Source of the DNA: Microvirga sp. TS319 | Lineage (GTDB): Bacteria > Pseudomonadota > Alphaproteobacteria > Rhizobiales > Beijerinckiaceae | Length of the DNA: 64,000 bases | Assembly: GCF_041276405.1 (NCBI RefSeq) | Contig: NZ_JBGGGT010000001.1 | Coordinates: 1,099,501 to 1,163,500 of the forward strand | Reading direction: 5' to 3' | Shown: piece by piece, positions 8,625-18,487 of the stretch | Numbering within the stretch: the first letter of the stretch is position 1 | Layout of the letters: each line of letters opens with the position of its first letter | Program-made: the position numbers and the translations under genes | Notes under the pieces: model-generated | The model's input: the letters and a program-made list of their open reading frames with translations, nothing else | Database searches by the model: none | Told to the model about the DNA's origin: nothing

Positions 8625-9638
8625 TCAAGCGACGAGGAATCCTGCTCCTACCGGGTCGTTGCGATCGATTACCCAGCGAGCCGTACCGAGGATGCTTGCC
8701 GTACCCTTGACGGTAGGTCGGACGGCGCGCGTGCCATTGAGGGTCGTCTCGCCGACCAAGCATCCCTCGAACGTCCCGCTGCCAAGGAGGCCTTCCGACT
8801 TGATCGGCTGATCGATCTTCAGCTGGCCTCTTGCCTCGAACATCGCCATCATGGCGCTGGTTCCCGTGCCGCCCGGCGAACGGTCGAGCTGCCCGGCGGA
8901 GAATACGTGCACGTTCTTGTAGAATGCGCCCTCGATCGTAGGCTCGTGCCAGAATGTCACGAAGTTGAAGTTGTTGATATGCTTCTCGGCGGGATGCTGG
9001 ATCGCGACCTTCTCGCGCAGCTGCTCGCGGGCGATAATGCCGAGGCGCGAAAGTTCGGTTCCGTTTTCCGGAGAGATGCGAAGCGACGTGCCCCGAAGGT
9101 CGATGATGCCGAAATAGTTTCCGCCCCAGACGATGTCGGCCTTGAGCGGACCGACGCCAGGGAGTTCGAAGGGAACGTCTTGAGCGGCAACATAGGCCGG
9201 AACGTTCTCGAACCGCGTCCATCGCACATCCGGCCCGTCATTGGCGACTTCGGCCACCACGAGGCCTGCCGTCGTCTCAAAGCGGATTGTCGTGCGGCCG
9301 TTCTCTCCGCGGCGGACGAGGCCAAGCGAGACCATCGCCATTGCGACCGCAATGGTTCCGTGTCCGCACATGTGGGAGTATTGCGTTCCGTCGATATAGA
9401 TGAGGCCTGCGTCATAGTCGGGGCTCGAGGGCGGTGTCAGGAAGACGCCGAACATGTCCTTGTGACCACGAGGCTCCCGCATGAGAGCGCAGCGCAGCCA
9501 ATCATAGTTCTGCTCGAGAAAACGGCGCTTCTCCAGAATATCGGATCCTGCGGGATAGGGTATCCCACTATGGATGATGCATAGAGGCTCCCCCTCCGTG
9601 TGGGTGTAGATCACGTCGAAAACGTCTTGCTGGCGCAT
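8625..9638 (-). CDS. Proline racemase-family protein (hydroxyproline epimerase/dehydratase-like) with Gly at the second catalytic position
   Basis: This 337-residue cytoplasmic protein belongs to the proline racemase superfamily, which includes proline racemase, 4-hydroxyproline 2-epimerase and trans-3-hydroxy-L-proline dehydratase. The first catalytic Cys is in HMCGHGT (Cys91). The second motif, normally DRSPCGTG in racemases/epimerases or DRSPTGTG in dehydratases, reads DRSPGGTG here (Gly256, codon GGC). It is the last gene of a minus-strand ABC uptake operon, so it probably acts on the imported compound. The unusual residue makes racemisation by the two-Cys mechanism unlikely and a dehydratase or other lyase reaction more plausible. 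Confidence 0.85.
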   Translation of the reverse strand: MRQQDVFDVIYTHTEGEPLCIIHSGIPYPAGSDILEKRRFLEQNYDWLRCALMREPRGHKDMFGVFLTPPSSPDYDAGLIYIDGTQYSHMCGHGTIAVAMAMVSLGLVRRGENGRTTIRFETTAGLVVAEVANDGPDVRWTRFENVPAYVAAQDVPFELPGVGPLKADIVWGGNYFGIIDLRGTSLRISPENGTELSRLGIIAREQLREKVAIQHPAEKHINNFNFVTFWHEPTIEGAFYKNVHVFSAGQLDRSPGGTGTSAMMAMFEARGQLKIDQPIKSEGLLGSGTFEGCLVGETTLNGTRAVRPTVKGTASILGTARWVIDRNDPVGAGFLVA

Positions 9639-9667
9639 GATAAGGCTCCTTGTCGCTGCAGCTTCCC

Positions 9668-10456
9668 TCAGCGGCGCTCCGACAGGACGTCGAGACCGAG
9701 AGTGAGATCGAGAATGATGATGACGAGGGCCGCCACCAGGATCGTGATCGCCGATACCGCGGCGATGGTGGGGTCAATCGTGTATTGGACGTAGTTGAAC
9801 AGCTTGACGGGAATCGTCGTCAGTTCGGCCGTCGTGTTGAAGATGCTCAACTCCACGTTGATCCACGAGGCGATGAAGGCAAAGATCGCCCCGCTGAGAA
9901 CGCCACTCCGGATCTGCGGGAACGTGATCAGGAAGAACGTGACGACGGGCCCGCCTCCAAGATCCGCGGAGGCCTCTTCGAGGCTCTGCTGTTCATGGGT
10001 GAACTGAGGCAGCACGGCCCTCAGAACGAACGGCGTGATGATCACGATATGGCCGACCAGCAGTGCCAGGAAACTCCGGGTGAGACCGATCGCGGTTCCA
10101 TATTGGAGGAGCGCGGCCCCCAGCACGACATGCGGAAGAATGAGGGGTGACATCAGAACGGCGGATAGAAGCCGCTTGCCCGGAAAGCTGTATCGCGCGA
10201 TCGCCAGGGCAGACGGCACGGCGAAGAGAACCGCCACCGCCGTAGCGCAAGCGGCAAGCACGGTGCTCATCGCGAAGGCGGATAGGTAGGACGCATCCGC
10301 AATGACCTTGCCGAACCAGGACAGGGTGAGCCCCTGCGGCGGGAATGCAAGGAAGCTCGTGGTCGTCAGCGATGATCCGATGATCACCACCAGTGGGAGA
10401 ACGAGATAGGCCAAGGCCATGAAGGACACGATGCGGACCACGAGTTTGATGACCAT
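9668..10456 (-). CDS. ABC transporter permease (PotC-type, spermidine/putrescine family)
   Basis: This 262-residue integral membrane protein has about six hydrophobic helices. The coupling (EAA) loop reads LEEASADLGGGPVVTFFLITFPQI, as in PotC/family-1 permeases. It follows the PotB-type permease by a single base and precedes the racemase-family gene by 29 bases. The pair forms the inner-membrane channel of the importer encoded at 9668-13429. PotC-type systems carry polyamines, betaines and other small cationic or zwitterionic compounds. Confidence 0.9.
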   Translation of the reverse strand: MVIKLVVRIVSFMALAYLVLPLVVIIGSSLTTTSFLAFPPQGLTLSWFGKVIADASYLSAFAMSTVLAACATAVAVLFAVPSALAIARYSFPGKRLLSAVLMSPLILPHVVLGAALLQYGTAIGLTRSFLALLVGHIVIITPFVLRAVLPQFTHEQQSLEEASADLGGGPVVTFFLITFPQIRSGVLSGAIFAFIASWINVELSIFNTTAELTTIPVKLFNYVQYTIDPTIAAVSAITILVAALVIIILDLTLGLDVLSERR

Positions 10457-10457
10457 C

Positions 10458-11291
10458 TCATGCTCCTCTGGGCGTACCGATGCGCCCTGCGACGGCCACG
10501 AGAGCGAGGGTGAGAACGAGCATCGTGATGCTCAGCGCTCCGCCATAATTGAAATCGAAGACGGAGCTGTATTGCTGGAATATCAGCATTGAGAAGACCG
10601 TGATGCGTCCGCCGCTGAGCAGGGCCGGCGTCACATAGGCGCTGACCGCGAGCATGAAGACCATCACGGCACCCGCCATGAGACCGGGAAGGCACAATGG
10701 GAACGTCACGGTCCAGAAGGTCGTCGCAGGTCGCGCTCCCAGATCGGCCGAAGCCTGCTCCAAAGAGGGGTCAACATCCGCCACGGCATTGCCGACAGCC
10801 AGCACGATGAAGGGCAGCAGGATGTAGACCAGGCCGATCACGATGCCGAGTTCGCTTCCGAGGAACCGGACGGGGCGCTCGATGAGGCCCATGGCCTGAA
10901 GGCTATCGTTGACGAGACCGTTGCGCCCGAGCAGCACCATCCAGCCGAAGGATCGGACGATATTGCTGGTGAACAGAGGAACGATCAGCAAGATGACGCA
11001 GATCCGCCGCCAGGGCGCCCAATCGACGATGCGCACCAGATACCAGGCGAGCGGGTAACCAATCAGGACGCATGCAACGGTCGTCAGCACCCCGATCCGG
11101 AAGGTCACCCACAACACATCCCAGTGATACTGATCGAGCAAGATGCGCGTGTAGTTGGCAAGCGTCAGGCTTCCTCTCGAATCCATGATGCTGGCAATCG
11201 CCACGACAAACATCGGGAAGAGAAAGAACGCCAGGAAAAACAGGGTCGGAATGCCGACAAGCAGGCCAATTGTGCGAGCGGAAGCAATCAT
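10458..11291 (-). CDS. ABC transporter permease (PotB-type)
   Basis: This 277-residue protein has six predicted membrane helices. It starts with a long N-terminal hydrophobic segment (LLVGIPTLFFLAFFLFP) and contains the EAA loop LEQASADLGARPATTFWTVTFPL. It pairs with the PotC-type permease directly downstream. The ATPase gene ends four bases before its start, so translation is probably coupled. Confidence 0.9.
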   Translation of the reverse strand: MIASARTIGLLVGIPTLFFLAFFLFPMFVVAIASIMDSRGSLTLANYTRILLDQYHWDVLWVTFRIGVLTTVACVLIGYPLAWYLVRIVDWAPWRRICVILLIVPLFTSNIVRSFGWMVLLGRNGLVNDSLQAMGLIERPVRFLGSELGIVIGLVYILLPFIVLAVGNAVADVDPSLEQASADLGARPATTFWTVTFPLCLPGLMAGAVMVFMLAVSAYVTPALLSGGRITVFSMLIFQQYSSVFDFNYGGALSITMLVLTLALVAVAGRIGTPRGA

Positions 11292-11295
11292 GGCA

Positions 11296-12354
11296 CTATT
11301 CCGCGATCAGATGGCTGTCATCCGGTCGGAAGCCCACATGGACATGGGCTCCTTCCACGACCTCGGCAGGCAATTGGCCGCTGACGCGGCTTGTGATCAC
11401 CGTGTCGCCAACTCGAGCATTGACGATCAGGTGGCTTCCGACATGAATGACATCCTCGACCACGGCCGGAGCGGTGGAGAGACCTTCCGCTGGGCCATTC
11501 GGCAGGATGACCACGTTCTCCGGACGAAGGACGGCAATGAGACGATCGCCTTTCGGCCGCATCTTCGGCCTGATCGGAAGGGAGCCGACACTCGTCATCA
11601 GGCTGCCATCCGGAAGGTTCGAGCAGAGGAGAAGATTGGCCTCTCCGATAAAGTCCGCCACAAAGCGGGTCGCCGGCGCACGATAGATGTCCTCGCCGCG
11701 TCCCACCTGCTCTATGCGCCCGTTACTCATGACGACCACCCGGTCCGCCATGGTCAGCGCCTCCTCCTGATCGTGAGTGACGAACACGAAGGTGATGCCG
11801 AGCTTTTCCTGGAGATGCTTAAGCTCGATCTGGACACGTTTGCGCAACTTGAGATCGAGTGCGCTCAGGGGCTCATCCAGCAAAAGGAGCTTGGGCCGAT
11901 TGACGATCGCCCGGGCGAGAGCAACACGCTGCTGCTGGCCGCCGGAGAGCTGGCGTGGAAAACGATCCCCGAAGCCGGACAACCCAACCAGGTCAAGGGC
12001 TTCGACGGCTTGTGAGCGAGCATCTTTCTTATCGACCCCCTTCCGGCGAGGTCCGTATGCCACGTTGTCGGCCACGGACATGTGGGGGAACAGCGCGTAA
12101 TTCTGAAAGACCGTGTTCAACGGCCGCCGGTAGGGAGGAAGCCGTGTGACGTCCTCTCCCGCAATCCGAATGGATCCGTCGTCCGGCGTCAGAAAACCCG
12201 CGATGCAGCGTAGGAGAGTTGTCTTGCCGCATCCCGACGGGCCGAGCAAGGCAATGAACTCGCCTTGCTCAATCTCAAGATTGATGTCCGATAGGGCCGC
12301 ATGCCCCCCAAAGCGCTTCGAAAGCGTCGCGATGTTCAACAATGGAGCGGTCAT
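11296..12354 (-). CDS. ABC transporter ATP-binding protein (PotA-type)
   Basis: This 352-residue ATPase carries Walker [10 protein letters not shown], the Q-loop in [13 protein letters not shown], signature [14 protein letters not shown], Walker [13 protein letters not shown] and the switch His in [16 protein letters not shown]-terminal TOBE-like regulatory region follows from about residue 240. It powers the importer formed with the two downstream permeases and the upstream binding protein. It is the second gene of the operon that starts at 13429. Confidence 0.94.
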   Translation of the reverse strand: MTAPLLNIATLSKRFGGHAALSDINLEIEQGEFIALLGPSGCGKTTLLRCIAGFLTPDDGSIRIAGEDVTRLPPYRRPLNTVFQNYALFPHMSVADNVAYGPRRKGVDKKDARSQAVEALDLVGLSGFGDRFPRQLSGGQQQRVALARAIVNRPKLLLLDEPLSALDLKLRKRVQIELKHLQEKLGITFVFVTHDQEEALTMADRVVVMSNGRIEQVGRGEDIYRAPATRFVADFIGEANLLLCSNLPDGSLMTSVGSLPIRPKMRPKGDRLIAVLRPENVVILPNGPAEGLSTAPAVVEDVIHVGSHLIVNARVGDTVITSRVSGQLPAEVVEGAHVHVGFRPDDSHLIAE

Positions 12355-12388
12355 GACGAACTCTGTACCCTGCCTCTTGGATCGGCCG

Positions 12389-13429
12389 TTACTTGCGCGC
12401 GATCTCGCGATTCCAAGTGTCGACGATCTTGCTCCGCTGTTCGTTTATCCGCATCCAGTCGAAGAGCTTCAGGCTCTCGACCGAGCCCTTCTCGCCCCAT
12501 GGCAGCTTTCGCGCTATATCCGCCTTGACTTCGACGCCTTTTACCGACGGACCGAGATATAGCTTCTCGGCAAGGCATGCCGAGGCTTCTCGGGTCAGAG
12601 CCTGGTTGATAAACTTTTGGGCTGCTTCCTTCTTGGTGGTGCCCTTCACCAGATGAAGCCTGGCGTCAGTCGCCCAGACGCCCTCCTTCGGCACGACGAA
12701 GCCGATCGGCAGCCCTTTGTCGGCCATATCCCAGGCGCCAACGTTGAAGTGCGCGCCGATGACCGCCTCACCGCTCTGGAAGGCGTTGGTGGCGGCACCG
12801 GAGGAGTCGAAAAACAGGGCTGCCTTAAGATCCTTGATCTTCTTAAACGTGTCAGAGAGATCGTCGACCGGTCCATTCCACATCTGCGAGAGGAACATCA
12901 CGAAGGGCACGCCCGCGGAGTTCGACGGGGACGGAATCGTCACCGTGTCCTCGAACTCCTTCTTCCAGAGGTCATTCCACGAGGTGGGCGCCTCCTTCAC
13001 TTCCTTCGTATTGTAAGTCAGGCCGAGGGAGTAATAGCCGGTGCCGACCGCGTAGGTCGTCGAGCCCGACTTGTAGACGGCTTGAGGAAGAGCATTCGAG
13101 AAATTGCCGATCGCGCCGGCATCGAGGTTATCCACCACGTCGGCGGCGAGAGCGAGTTCGCTGATGCCTCCATCCATCCACGCGACATCGATGGTGGGAG
13201 ACCCCTTCTGCTGCTGAAGCTTGGATAGGGTCACCGTCGAGGTCCCGATTTCCGCATTGACACCGATCCCGGTCGCCTTGGTGAAAGGCTCGGCGACACA
13301 AGCACGGAAGGCGTCGCCCCAGTTGCCCCCGTACCAAGCCACTGTGATAGATTGGGACTGCGCGAAGGCAGGCTGGACCAACGCCGTGGAGCAGAGCGCG
13401 ACTGTTGCAAGATACCGACTGAGTTTCAT
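12389..13429 (-). CDS. Extracellular solute-binding protein (PotD/family 1) of the ABC importer
   Basis: The protein is 346 residues long from ATG 13429, which has a GAGGAG ribosome site; a longer frame to 13579 lacks support and would run into the divergent regulator. The Sec signal peptide ends at VQPAFAQS. The mature sequence has the PotD-like SITVAWYGGNWGD start and a two-lobed binding-protein pattern. It is the first gene of the minus operon with a 110-base divergent promoter region shared with the GlxA-type regulator. The operon also contains a proline-racemase-family enzyme, so hydroxyproline or a proline betaine is a reasonable but unproven ligand. Confidence 0.9.
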   Translation of the reverse strand: MKLSRYLATVALCSTALVQPAFAQSQSITVAWYGGNWGDAFRACVAEPFTKATGIGVNAEIGTSTVTLSKLQQQKGSPTIDVAWMDGGISELALAADVVDNLDAGAIGNFSNALPQAVYKSGSTTYAVGTGYYSLGLTYNTKEVKEAPTSWNDLWKKEFEDTVTIPSPSNSAGVPFVMFLSQMWNGPVDDLSDTFKKIKDLKAALFFDSSGAATNAFQSGEAVIGAHFNVGAWDMADKGLPIGFVVPKEGVWATDARLHLVKGTTKKEAAQKFINQALTREASACLAEKLYLGPSVKGVEVKADIARKLPWGEKGSVESLKLFDWMRINEQRSKIVDTWNREIARK

Positions 13430-13539
13430 GATCAACTCCTCTGGGAATGCCTTTTGCAGCTTTTCTGGTTGCCCCGAGATTGACCCAGTATGCAGTCGTT
13501 CACTAGAAAGATCTGGTCCAGCAATTGAATATTTCCGAC

Positions 13540-14571
13540 ATGCCCGATGATGCATACGAAATAACATGTCGATCACCATCCAAGGCGTCTCCCGGAAGCT
13601 TGAGCGAGCCGCGCTTACGCGTCGGATTTATATTGCTCCACCAATTCACGCTCGCTGCGTTCTCAGGTTTCATCGATGCGCTGCGCTTGGCGGCAGATCA
13701 CGGAGGTCGCAGTCGCCAAGTTCATGCGGCCTGGAAGGTGATGAGTCTCGGCGGACTGCCCCGCCGGTCAAGTTGCGGCGTGGAGGTTCATCCCAGCAGC
13801 GACCTCGTCGACCCGGCATCGTTTGATTACATCGCGATATGCGGTGGAAATGACTATCTCAACGTGAAGATTCCGGAGGCTTTGCTGGACTATCTCCGAG
13901 AGGCGGCGGCAAACGGTGTCCGTCTCGTCGGGATCTGCACGGGCACTTTTCTCATTGCCCGGGCCAGGCTCGTTGGCGATCGCAAAGTGTGCGTGCACTG
14001 GAACGTCCTTGATGCCTTTCGAGAGCGCTTTCCACGAATCAAGGTGGCCGTGGATCGCTTGTTCATCGATGAGGGCGATCTGATCACCTGTGCCGGATCG
14101 ACGGCTGCGATTGATCTCGGTCTGTACCTCATTGCGCGACATTGCGGGCGCGACAAGGCTCAACAGGCAGTGCGGCACATGATGTTGCAGGACATCAGGC
14201 CCGCCGCGATGCCTCAGGCACACTTCTATGCCAATCTCGTTGGGATTCACGACGTTCGTGTGCGACAGGCGGCCCAGTTCATCGAGCAGCGCCTCGATAC
14301 GCCGCCTTCTATCGATGCTATCGCCCGGTACGTGGGCATCAGCAGCCGTCAGTTGGAAAGGATTTTCCATTCCGCACTGGGAATTGGCCCCGCTGCCTTC
14401 CAGCGAAGCCTGAGGCTGGAATATGGACGCTGGCTTCTCAGAAACAGCTCCCGCACCATCACGGAAGTCGCCATCGATACCGGCTTTGCCGACGGCGCGC
14501 ATTTTTCCCGGGATTTCAAGTCTGCCTTTGGTTGCTCGCCACGGGAGTTCAGGCAAAATGGCACGGTTTGA
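13540..14571 (+). CDS. GlxA-family transcriptional regulator (DJ-1/PfpI-like domain plus AraC HTH)
   Basis: The protein is 343 residues from ATG 13540; a TTG at 13525 in the same frame is a less likely start. Residues about 26-190 form a DJ-1/PfpI-like sensor with the nucleophile-elbow-like GICTGTF. Residues about 235-340 are an AraC-type double HTH (IDAIARYVGISSRQLERIF and ITEVAIDTGFADGAHFSRDF). Regulators of this type control catabolism of betaines, carnitine, arginine or hydroxyproline. It is divergent from the PotABCD-type operon with racemase-family enzyme and probably activates it. Confidence 0.9.
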   Translation: MPDDAYEITCRSPSKASPGSLSEPRLRVGFILLHQFTLAAFSGFIDALRLAADHGGRSRQVHAAWKVMSLGGLPRRSSCGVEVHPSSDLVDPASFDYIAICGGNDYLNVKIPEALLDYLREAAANGVRLVGICTGTFLIARARLVGDRKVCVHWNVLDAFRERFPRIKVAVDRLFIDEGDLITCAGSTAAIDLGLYLIARHCGRDKAQQAVRHMMLQDIRPAAMPQAHFYANLVGIHDVRVRQAAQFIEQRLDTPPSIDAIARYVGISSRQLERIFHSALGIGPAAFQRSLRLEYGRWLLRNSSRTITEVAIDTGFADGAHFSRDFKSAFGCSPREFRQNGTV

Positions 14572-14734
14572 GAAGCTGCACGCGGTGTCTTGATGGCCAT
14601 TGAGCTGGTTCCACTGAGGTGGAGCCGGCACTTATCTTTGGGCCTCCGCTTTTTTGGACGACGGACCGGATCCACTTCGCCGAATAAGGCTCTAGCCACC
14701 TGACGATCTCCGGATCGTGAAGGCTTGTGCGGGT

Positions 14735-17077
14735 TCAGGCGATGGCTCGTACCGGGAGCTTTTTGCCCTGCCCGTTGGACTGGGCTCTTTCATGATCCGC
14801 AATGAACGACGCTATGGCATCGCGGGACATAGGCTTGGCAATAAGGTAGCCTTGGGCTTGTGAAGCGCCGGCGAGGCGCAGGGCATTGAGTTGCTCTTCT
14901 GTTTCGACACCTTCGGCCGTCGTGCTCATCTTGAGATCATTCGCAAGGCCGATCGTCGCTTTGATGATCGCACGACTATCGGGCGAACCCATCATGCCAC
15001 GCACGAACGACTGATCGATCTTGATCTTGTCGAAGGGAAAGCTTCTCAGATAGCTCATGGACGCATAGCCGGTCCCGAAATCATCGAGTGCGATCGAAAC
15101 CCCGAGAGCTTTAAGCCGCGTGAGCGTCGCAGTTGCCTCTTCGGTGAGTTTAACCGATTCTGTAATCTCCAGGACCAAGCGGCGGGCCGGCATGCCGGAT
15201 GTGGCCAAGGCCCTCTTGACGCTGGCGAAAACGTCTCGCCGTTTGAACTGCACCGGGGAGAGATTGATCGCGACCTTCAGGGGACGGTCCCAGGTCATGG
15301 CCGCCGAGCAGGCCTCATCGAGAATCCAGTCACCGATCGGGCCGATGAGCCCCGATTCTTCAGCCGTTGGGATGAACTCGAGAGGCGCGACCATTCCTTT
15401 CACCGGATGGTTCCAGCGCACCAGGGCTTCACAGCCCCAAATCCGATTTGTCGCCAGATCGAGGATCGGTTGATAAAACAACACGAATTCCTTGTTTTCA
15501 TGAGCGTTCCTCAGCGCTCCCTCAAGGGCTCGACGCTCCGCCCGAGAATCTTTTATGCCCGTGTCATAGAACCGATAATTGCTGTCGGGATCTGACTTCG
15601 CTGCATAGAGGGCGACATCGGCACACTTCATGAGTTCGGTTGAGGTCTTGCCGTCGGAGGGCGCCACCGCAACACCAATGGCAAGCGCGACCTCGACATC
15701 CGTGTTGCCGGCTGCGCATGGAACCCTCATGGCAGCCTGGATGGCCGTGATGAGATCTACGGCCTGCTGCCGGCCCACCAATGGCCTTTGAATGACGGCG
15801 AACTCATCGCCGCCGATACGAGCGATGAAATCACTCTTTCTGAGGCGCCCCCGCAGGCGCCGCGCCACGGTTTGGATGACCTCGTCCCCCACCGCATGTC
15901 CATGATTGTCATTGATGTCCTTGAACCGTCCGAGGTCGAGGAGGTGCAATGCGAAATCCGTGCCGGATCTGTGGGAAGTCAGGAACGTCCGCTTCAATTC
16001 CTCGGCGAAGAGAAGCCTGTTGGGAAGCCTGGTCAGGATATCGTGGCGCGACAGGTAGCTCTCGCTCGCGGCCCTGAGAATACCGGTCTTGACATGCCTC
16101 AAGCCCAACAGGCTCGTTGTGTCGATGGCGATATCCATGAGATAGGCGATGAACCTGATCACGCGAGCTTCAAGGCGACGTCCGGCCATGATATCCGCGA
16201 TGGCTCGGCTGACGGCTATTCCCCCCGAATAATGAGCGAGAGGATGAAGAGCGATCAACTGCTCTTTCCCGTCGATCCAGCTGACATCGCGGATGAGCGT
16301 CGCGCTGTTCTTCGCAATCATCCGCTGCAGAGGGGTGTCGGGCGTCCAAATCCTGCGCCCGAGCGCTCTCTCGGGCTTTGGACTATGAAGAAGGATGATA
16401 CCATCGCGCCTGTAGAGGGTCGCTGCCAATGAGCGTGTCTTGAGCTGCTTCTCGTAAATCCCCTCGAGATGACCGAGGTCGATCATGGATACGATGATGC
16501 CGAGGAAGTTTCCCTCAGCGTCTTTGATCTTCAGGGCAAGGGAAAAGATCTTCCTGCCGGTCGCTCGGATCCTTCTGGGTTCGCTGAGATACGATATCAG
16601 TGACGGATCCGTCGAGAGATCCTGGTAATAGGACGTATCCGTCAGATAAATAGGATCCGACATCGGGTGCGGATTCGATGTCCCGACGATACGACCCCGG
16701 GCATTGACGAGATCAATGCGGATAATCTGAGAAAGGGAGTGGGATGCCCCTACCAGGACGGCCTTCGTCGCTTGCGACGCGGCGAACCCATCGAACTCGT
16801 TGGCAGTGAGGCAGGCTTGCGGAATTCGGCCGACCACGTCCTGTAGAACGCCCTCGATGGATTGAAGAAAGCCATCCGTCTGCTCCTGAAGGGCAAGTGC
16901 GAGGCTGGACAGATCCCCCTCGGCTTTTGCCAGATCGTCACCGTACCCGCGCACGAAAAGGACGGCCGCGCCGAGGACTGCAGCAGCTGCGGCGAAGAGG
17001 CTTAGCGAAAGAATCAAATACGCTGACACAGCGAAGTACCGGCTCGGCTCTTCAGGACGATCTCCAGCAGCATGCAC
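14735..17077 (-). CDS. Membrane sensor diguanylate cyclase/phosphodiesterase (dCache-like, GGDEF, EAL)
   Basis: This 780-residue protein has an N-terminal helix (about residues 18-43) and a periplasmic sensing region to about residue 290 that resembles a Cache domain. A second hydrophobic stretch follows at 309-325. The GGDEF motif is exact at 422-426, with the allosteric RxxD site (Arg413-Asp416) five residues before it. The usual second Asp in the LDLDRFK motif is Gly383. The EAL motif is intact at 550-552, with INLSPVQ, EITES and DDFGTG. Both c-di-GMP synthesis and hydrolysis look possible. It appears to be a single-gene unit. Confidence 0.92.
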   Translation of the reverse strand: MHAAGDRPEEPSRYFAVSAYLILSLSLFAAAAAVLGAAVLFVRGYGDDLAKAEGDLSSLALALQEQTDGFLQSIEGVLQDVVGRIPQACLTANEFDGFAASQATKAVLVGASHSLSQIIRIDLVNARGRIVGTSNPHPMSDPIYLTDTSYYQDLSTDPSLISYLSEPRRIRATGRKIFSLALKIKDAEGNFLGIIVSMIDLGHLEGIYEKQLKTRSLAATLYRRDGIILLHSPKPERALGRRIWTPDTPLQRMIAKNSATLIRDVSWIDGKEQLIALHPLAHYSGGIAVSRAIADIMAGRRLEARVIRFIAYLMDIAIDTTSLLGLRHVKTGILRAASESYLSRHDILTRLPNRLLFAEELKRTFLTSHRSGTDFALHLLDLGRFKDINDNHGHAVGDEVIQTVARRLRGRLRKSDFIARIGGDEFAVIQRPLVGRQQAVDLITAIQAAMRVPCAAGNTDVEVALAIGVAVAPSDGKTSTELMKCADVALYAAKSDPDSNYRFYDTGIKDSRAERRALEGALRNAHENKEFVLFYQPILDLATNRIWGCEALVRWNHPVKGMVAPLEFIPTAEESGLIGPIGDWILDEACSAAMTWDRPLKVAINLSPVQFKRRDVFASVKRALATSGMPARRLVLEITESVKLTEEATATLTRLKALGVSIALDDFGTGYASMSYLRSFPFDKIKIDQSFVRGMMGSPDSRAIIKATIGLANDLKMSTTAEGVETEEQLNALRLAGASQAQGYLIAKPMSRDAIASFIADHERAQSNGQGKKLPVRAIA

Positions 17078-17529
17078 CCATAGTTGTCGTTATTTCGTTA
17101 ATCTCAGCCGCTGAACCCGCGGATCAGGTCGCTGGGCACGAACTTCCTGGGTTCTGAATGGGGCTGTGTGCCCCTCGCACGAGACATTCTGCGGCTCACT
17201 CGTGGATAAGGGGCGAAACGACATCGTCTGGAAGGAGCAAGATGTGCCCGTGACGTCCTGGTCCTAGGCAAATTGGAGCAAAGGTGAAGGAGGAGCCGGA
17301 GCGGAGGCTGTACAATTGGCCCACCGCGAAACTTCCGACCAGACTATGGAAATCCCGCCGAATACTTCGTATCTTAATGATATCCCGTTTCGATGAGCAT
17401 CCCCTCGGAACTTGCGACTTGATCTCACTGGCTGGACTTTGTGCACAAAAAGCAGCACACGTCCTGAGGACCAATCGATCGTAAAAACCCTGCTCCTACG
17501 GGACTATCGCCTGCGTCAGAGGAAGGCCC
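17078..17529. other. Intergenic region without a supported gene
   Basis: This 452-base gap separates the divergent GGDEF-EAL gene and a small membrane-protein gene. Short open frames exist on both strands but none has a convincing ribosome site or a recognisable product. It must contain the promoters of both neighbours; no specific motif was identified. Confidence 0.5.
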
Positions 17530-17724
17530 ATGGTGGTGGCTTACGTTATTGTGGGGCTTATCGGTGCGCTGATCACGATCCCGATCCTCTGGCGGCTTTA
17601 CGGCCCCCTCCCGGCACTCCTTGGAGCACCATTGGGAGCGAGCCTGCTGGTCCTGGTTGTGGCCCTTCTAGTGGCTTCGCAATCCGATTGCCGCAGCCGT
17701 GATGGGGGCGGCGATGAATCATAG
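17530..17724 (+). CDS. Small hypothetical membrane protein
   Basis: This 64-residue frame starts at ATG with GAGGAAGG eight bases upstream, which is a strong ribosome site. Two hydrophobic segments are visible, about residues 2-22 (VVAYVIVGLIGALITIPIL) and 27-50, followed by a polar tail rich in Asp, Gly and Arg. The likely location is the inner membrane. No family was recognised. Confidence 0.5.
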   Translation: MVVAYVIVGLIGALITIPILWRLYGPLPALLGAPLGASLLVLVVALLVASQSDCRSRDGGGDES

Positions 17725-17997
17725 GCCGGGGGCCTTGGGCCATCGATAGGGTGGCGCACAATTCGCAGCGGCAACATCGCCCTGAATAGCGGCAGCCTAC
17801 AATTCCTTGGCAGAAGCGGAATAGCGCGCAAGATGCCATCCGCGGCTAAGGACCGGGCCCCCTCGTCTCATGGCCCGCCTTCTGAAACATCTCAGATCAC
17901 CCTGAGGCCTATTCCATAAAGAACGAACCAACATTCACGTGGCCGTCACGAAGAGTTGAGCGTGACGCCGCATAGGACTTCTGGTTTATCTCCCGGA

Positions 17998-18330
17998 ATG
18001 CAGAAATTCGTTTTCCTGGCCGCCGCCATCGTCGCCGAGGTCATCGCCACCACGGCCTTGCGAGCCTCTCAAGGATTCACGCAGCTTGTCCCGTCCGTGC
18101 TTGTGGTTGTTGGCTATGGAGTGGCCTTCTATTTCCTCTCGCTCACACTGAAGGTGATGCCGATCGGCATTGCTTATGCGATCTGGTCGGGACTGGGGAT
18201 CGTGCTGATTTCGGCGATGGCCTGGGCGCTGTATGGACAGAAGCTCGACCTGCCTGCCGTCATCGGCATGGCCTTGATCGTGGCCGGCGTGCTGGTCATC
18301 AATCTTCTGTCGAAGTCTGCGGCCCATTGA
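17998..18330 (+). CDS. Small multidrug resistance (SMR) efflux protein, EmrE/SugE family
   Basis: This is 110 residues from ATG 17998, the same length as EmrE. The frame extends upstream to a TTG at 17956 but that start adds a polar segment unlike the family. Four transmembrane helices are present, and the essential Glu of helix 1 falls at position 14 ([12 protein letters not shown]). [10 protein letters not shown] in helix 3 matches SMR proteins. It probably exports quaternary ammonium or guanidinium-type cations in exchange for protons as a dimer. The histidine kinase follows after about 160 bases. Confidence 0.9.
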   Translation: MQKFVFLAAAIVAEVIATTALRASQGFTQLVPSVLVVVGYGVAFYFLSLTLKVMPIGIAYAIWSGLGIVLISAMAWALYGQKLDLPAVIGMALIVAGVLVINLLSKSAAH

Positions 18331-18487
18331 AGGCTATCCGATCGACACCCTTATTCGCTGTGAGCGGCAGTCGCGCCTGCAGCCGTACGGCCCCGCGACC
18401 GCCGCATCCATCCTCAAGCGCCATCAAAGGGAACCAGGGTGCGCACGACAGTATTTCCGGACCAGCAGGGAATCTTGGTTCAGGATC

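Noticed and set aside
14600..14700. Possible degenerate copy of the palindromic repeat after the GlxA gene
   Set aside because: It shares GGATCCACTTCGCCGAA-type words with other copies, but no paired arms could be found.
17196..17474. 92-codon minus-strand frame upstream of the GGDEF-EAL gene
   Set aside because: No ribosome site, mixed composition and no recognisable pattern.
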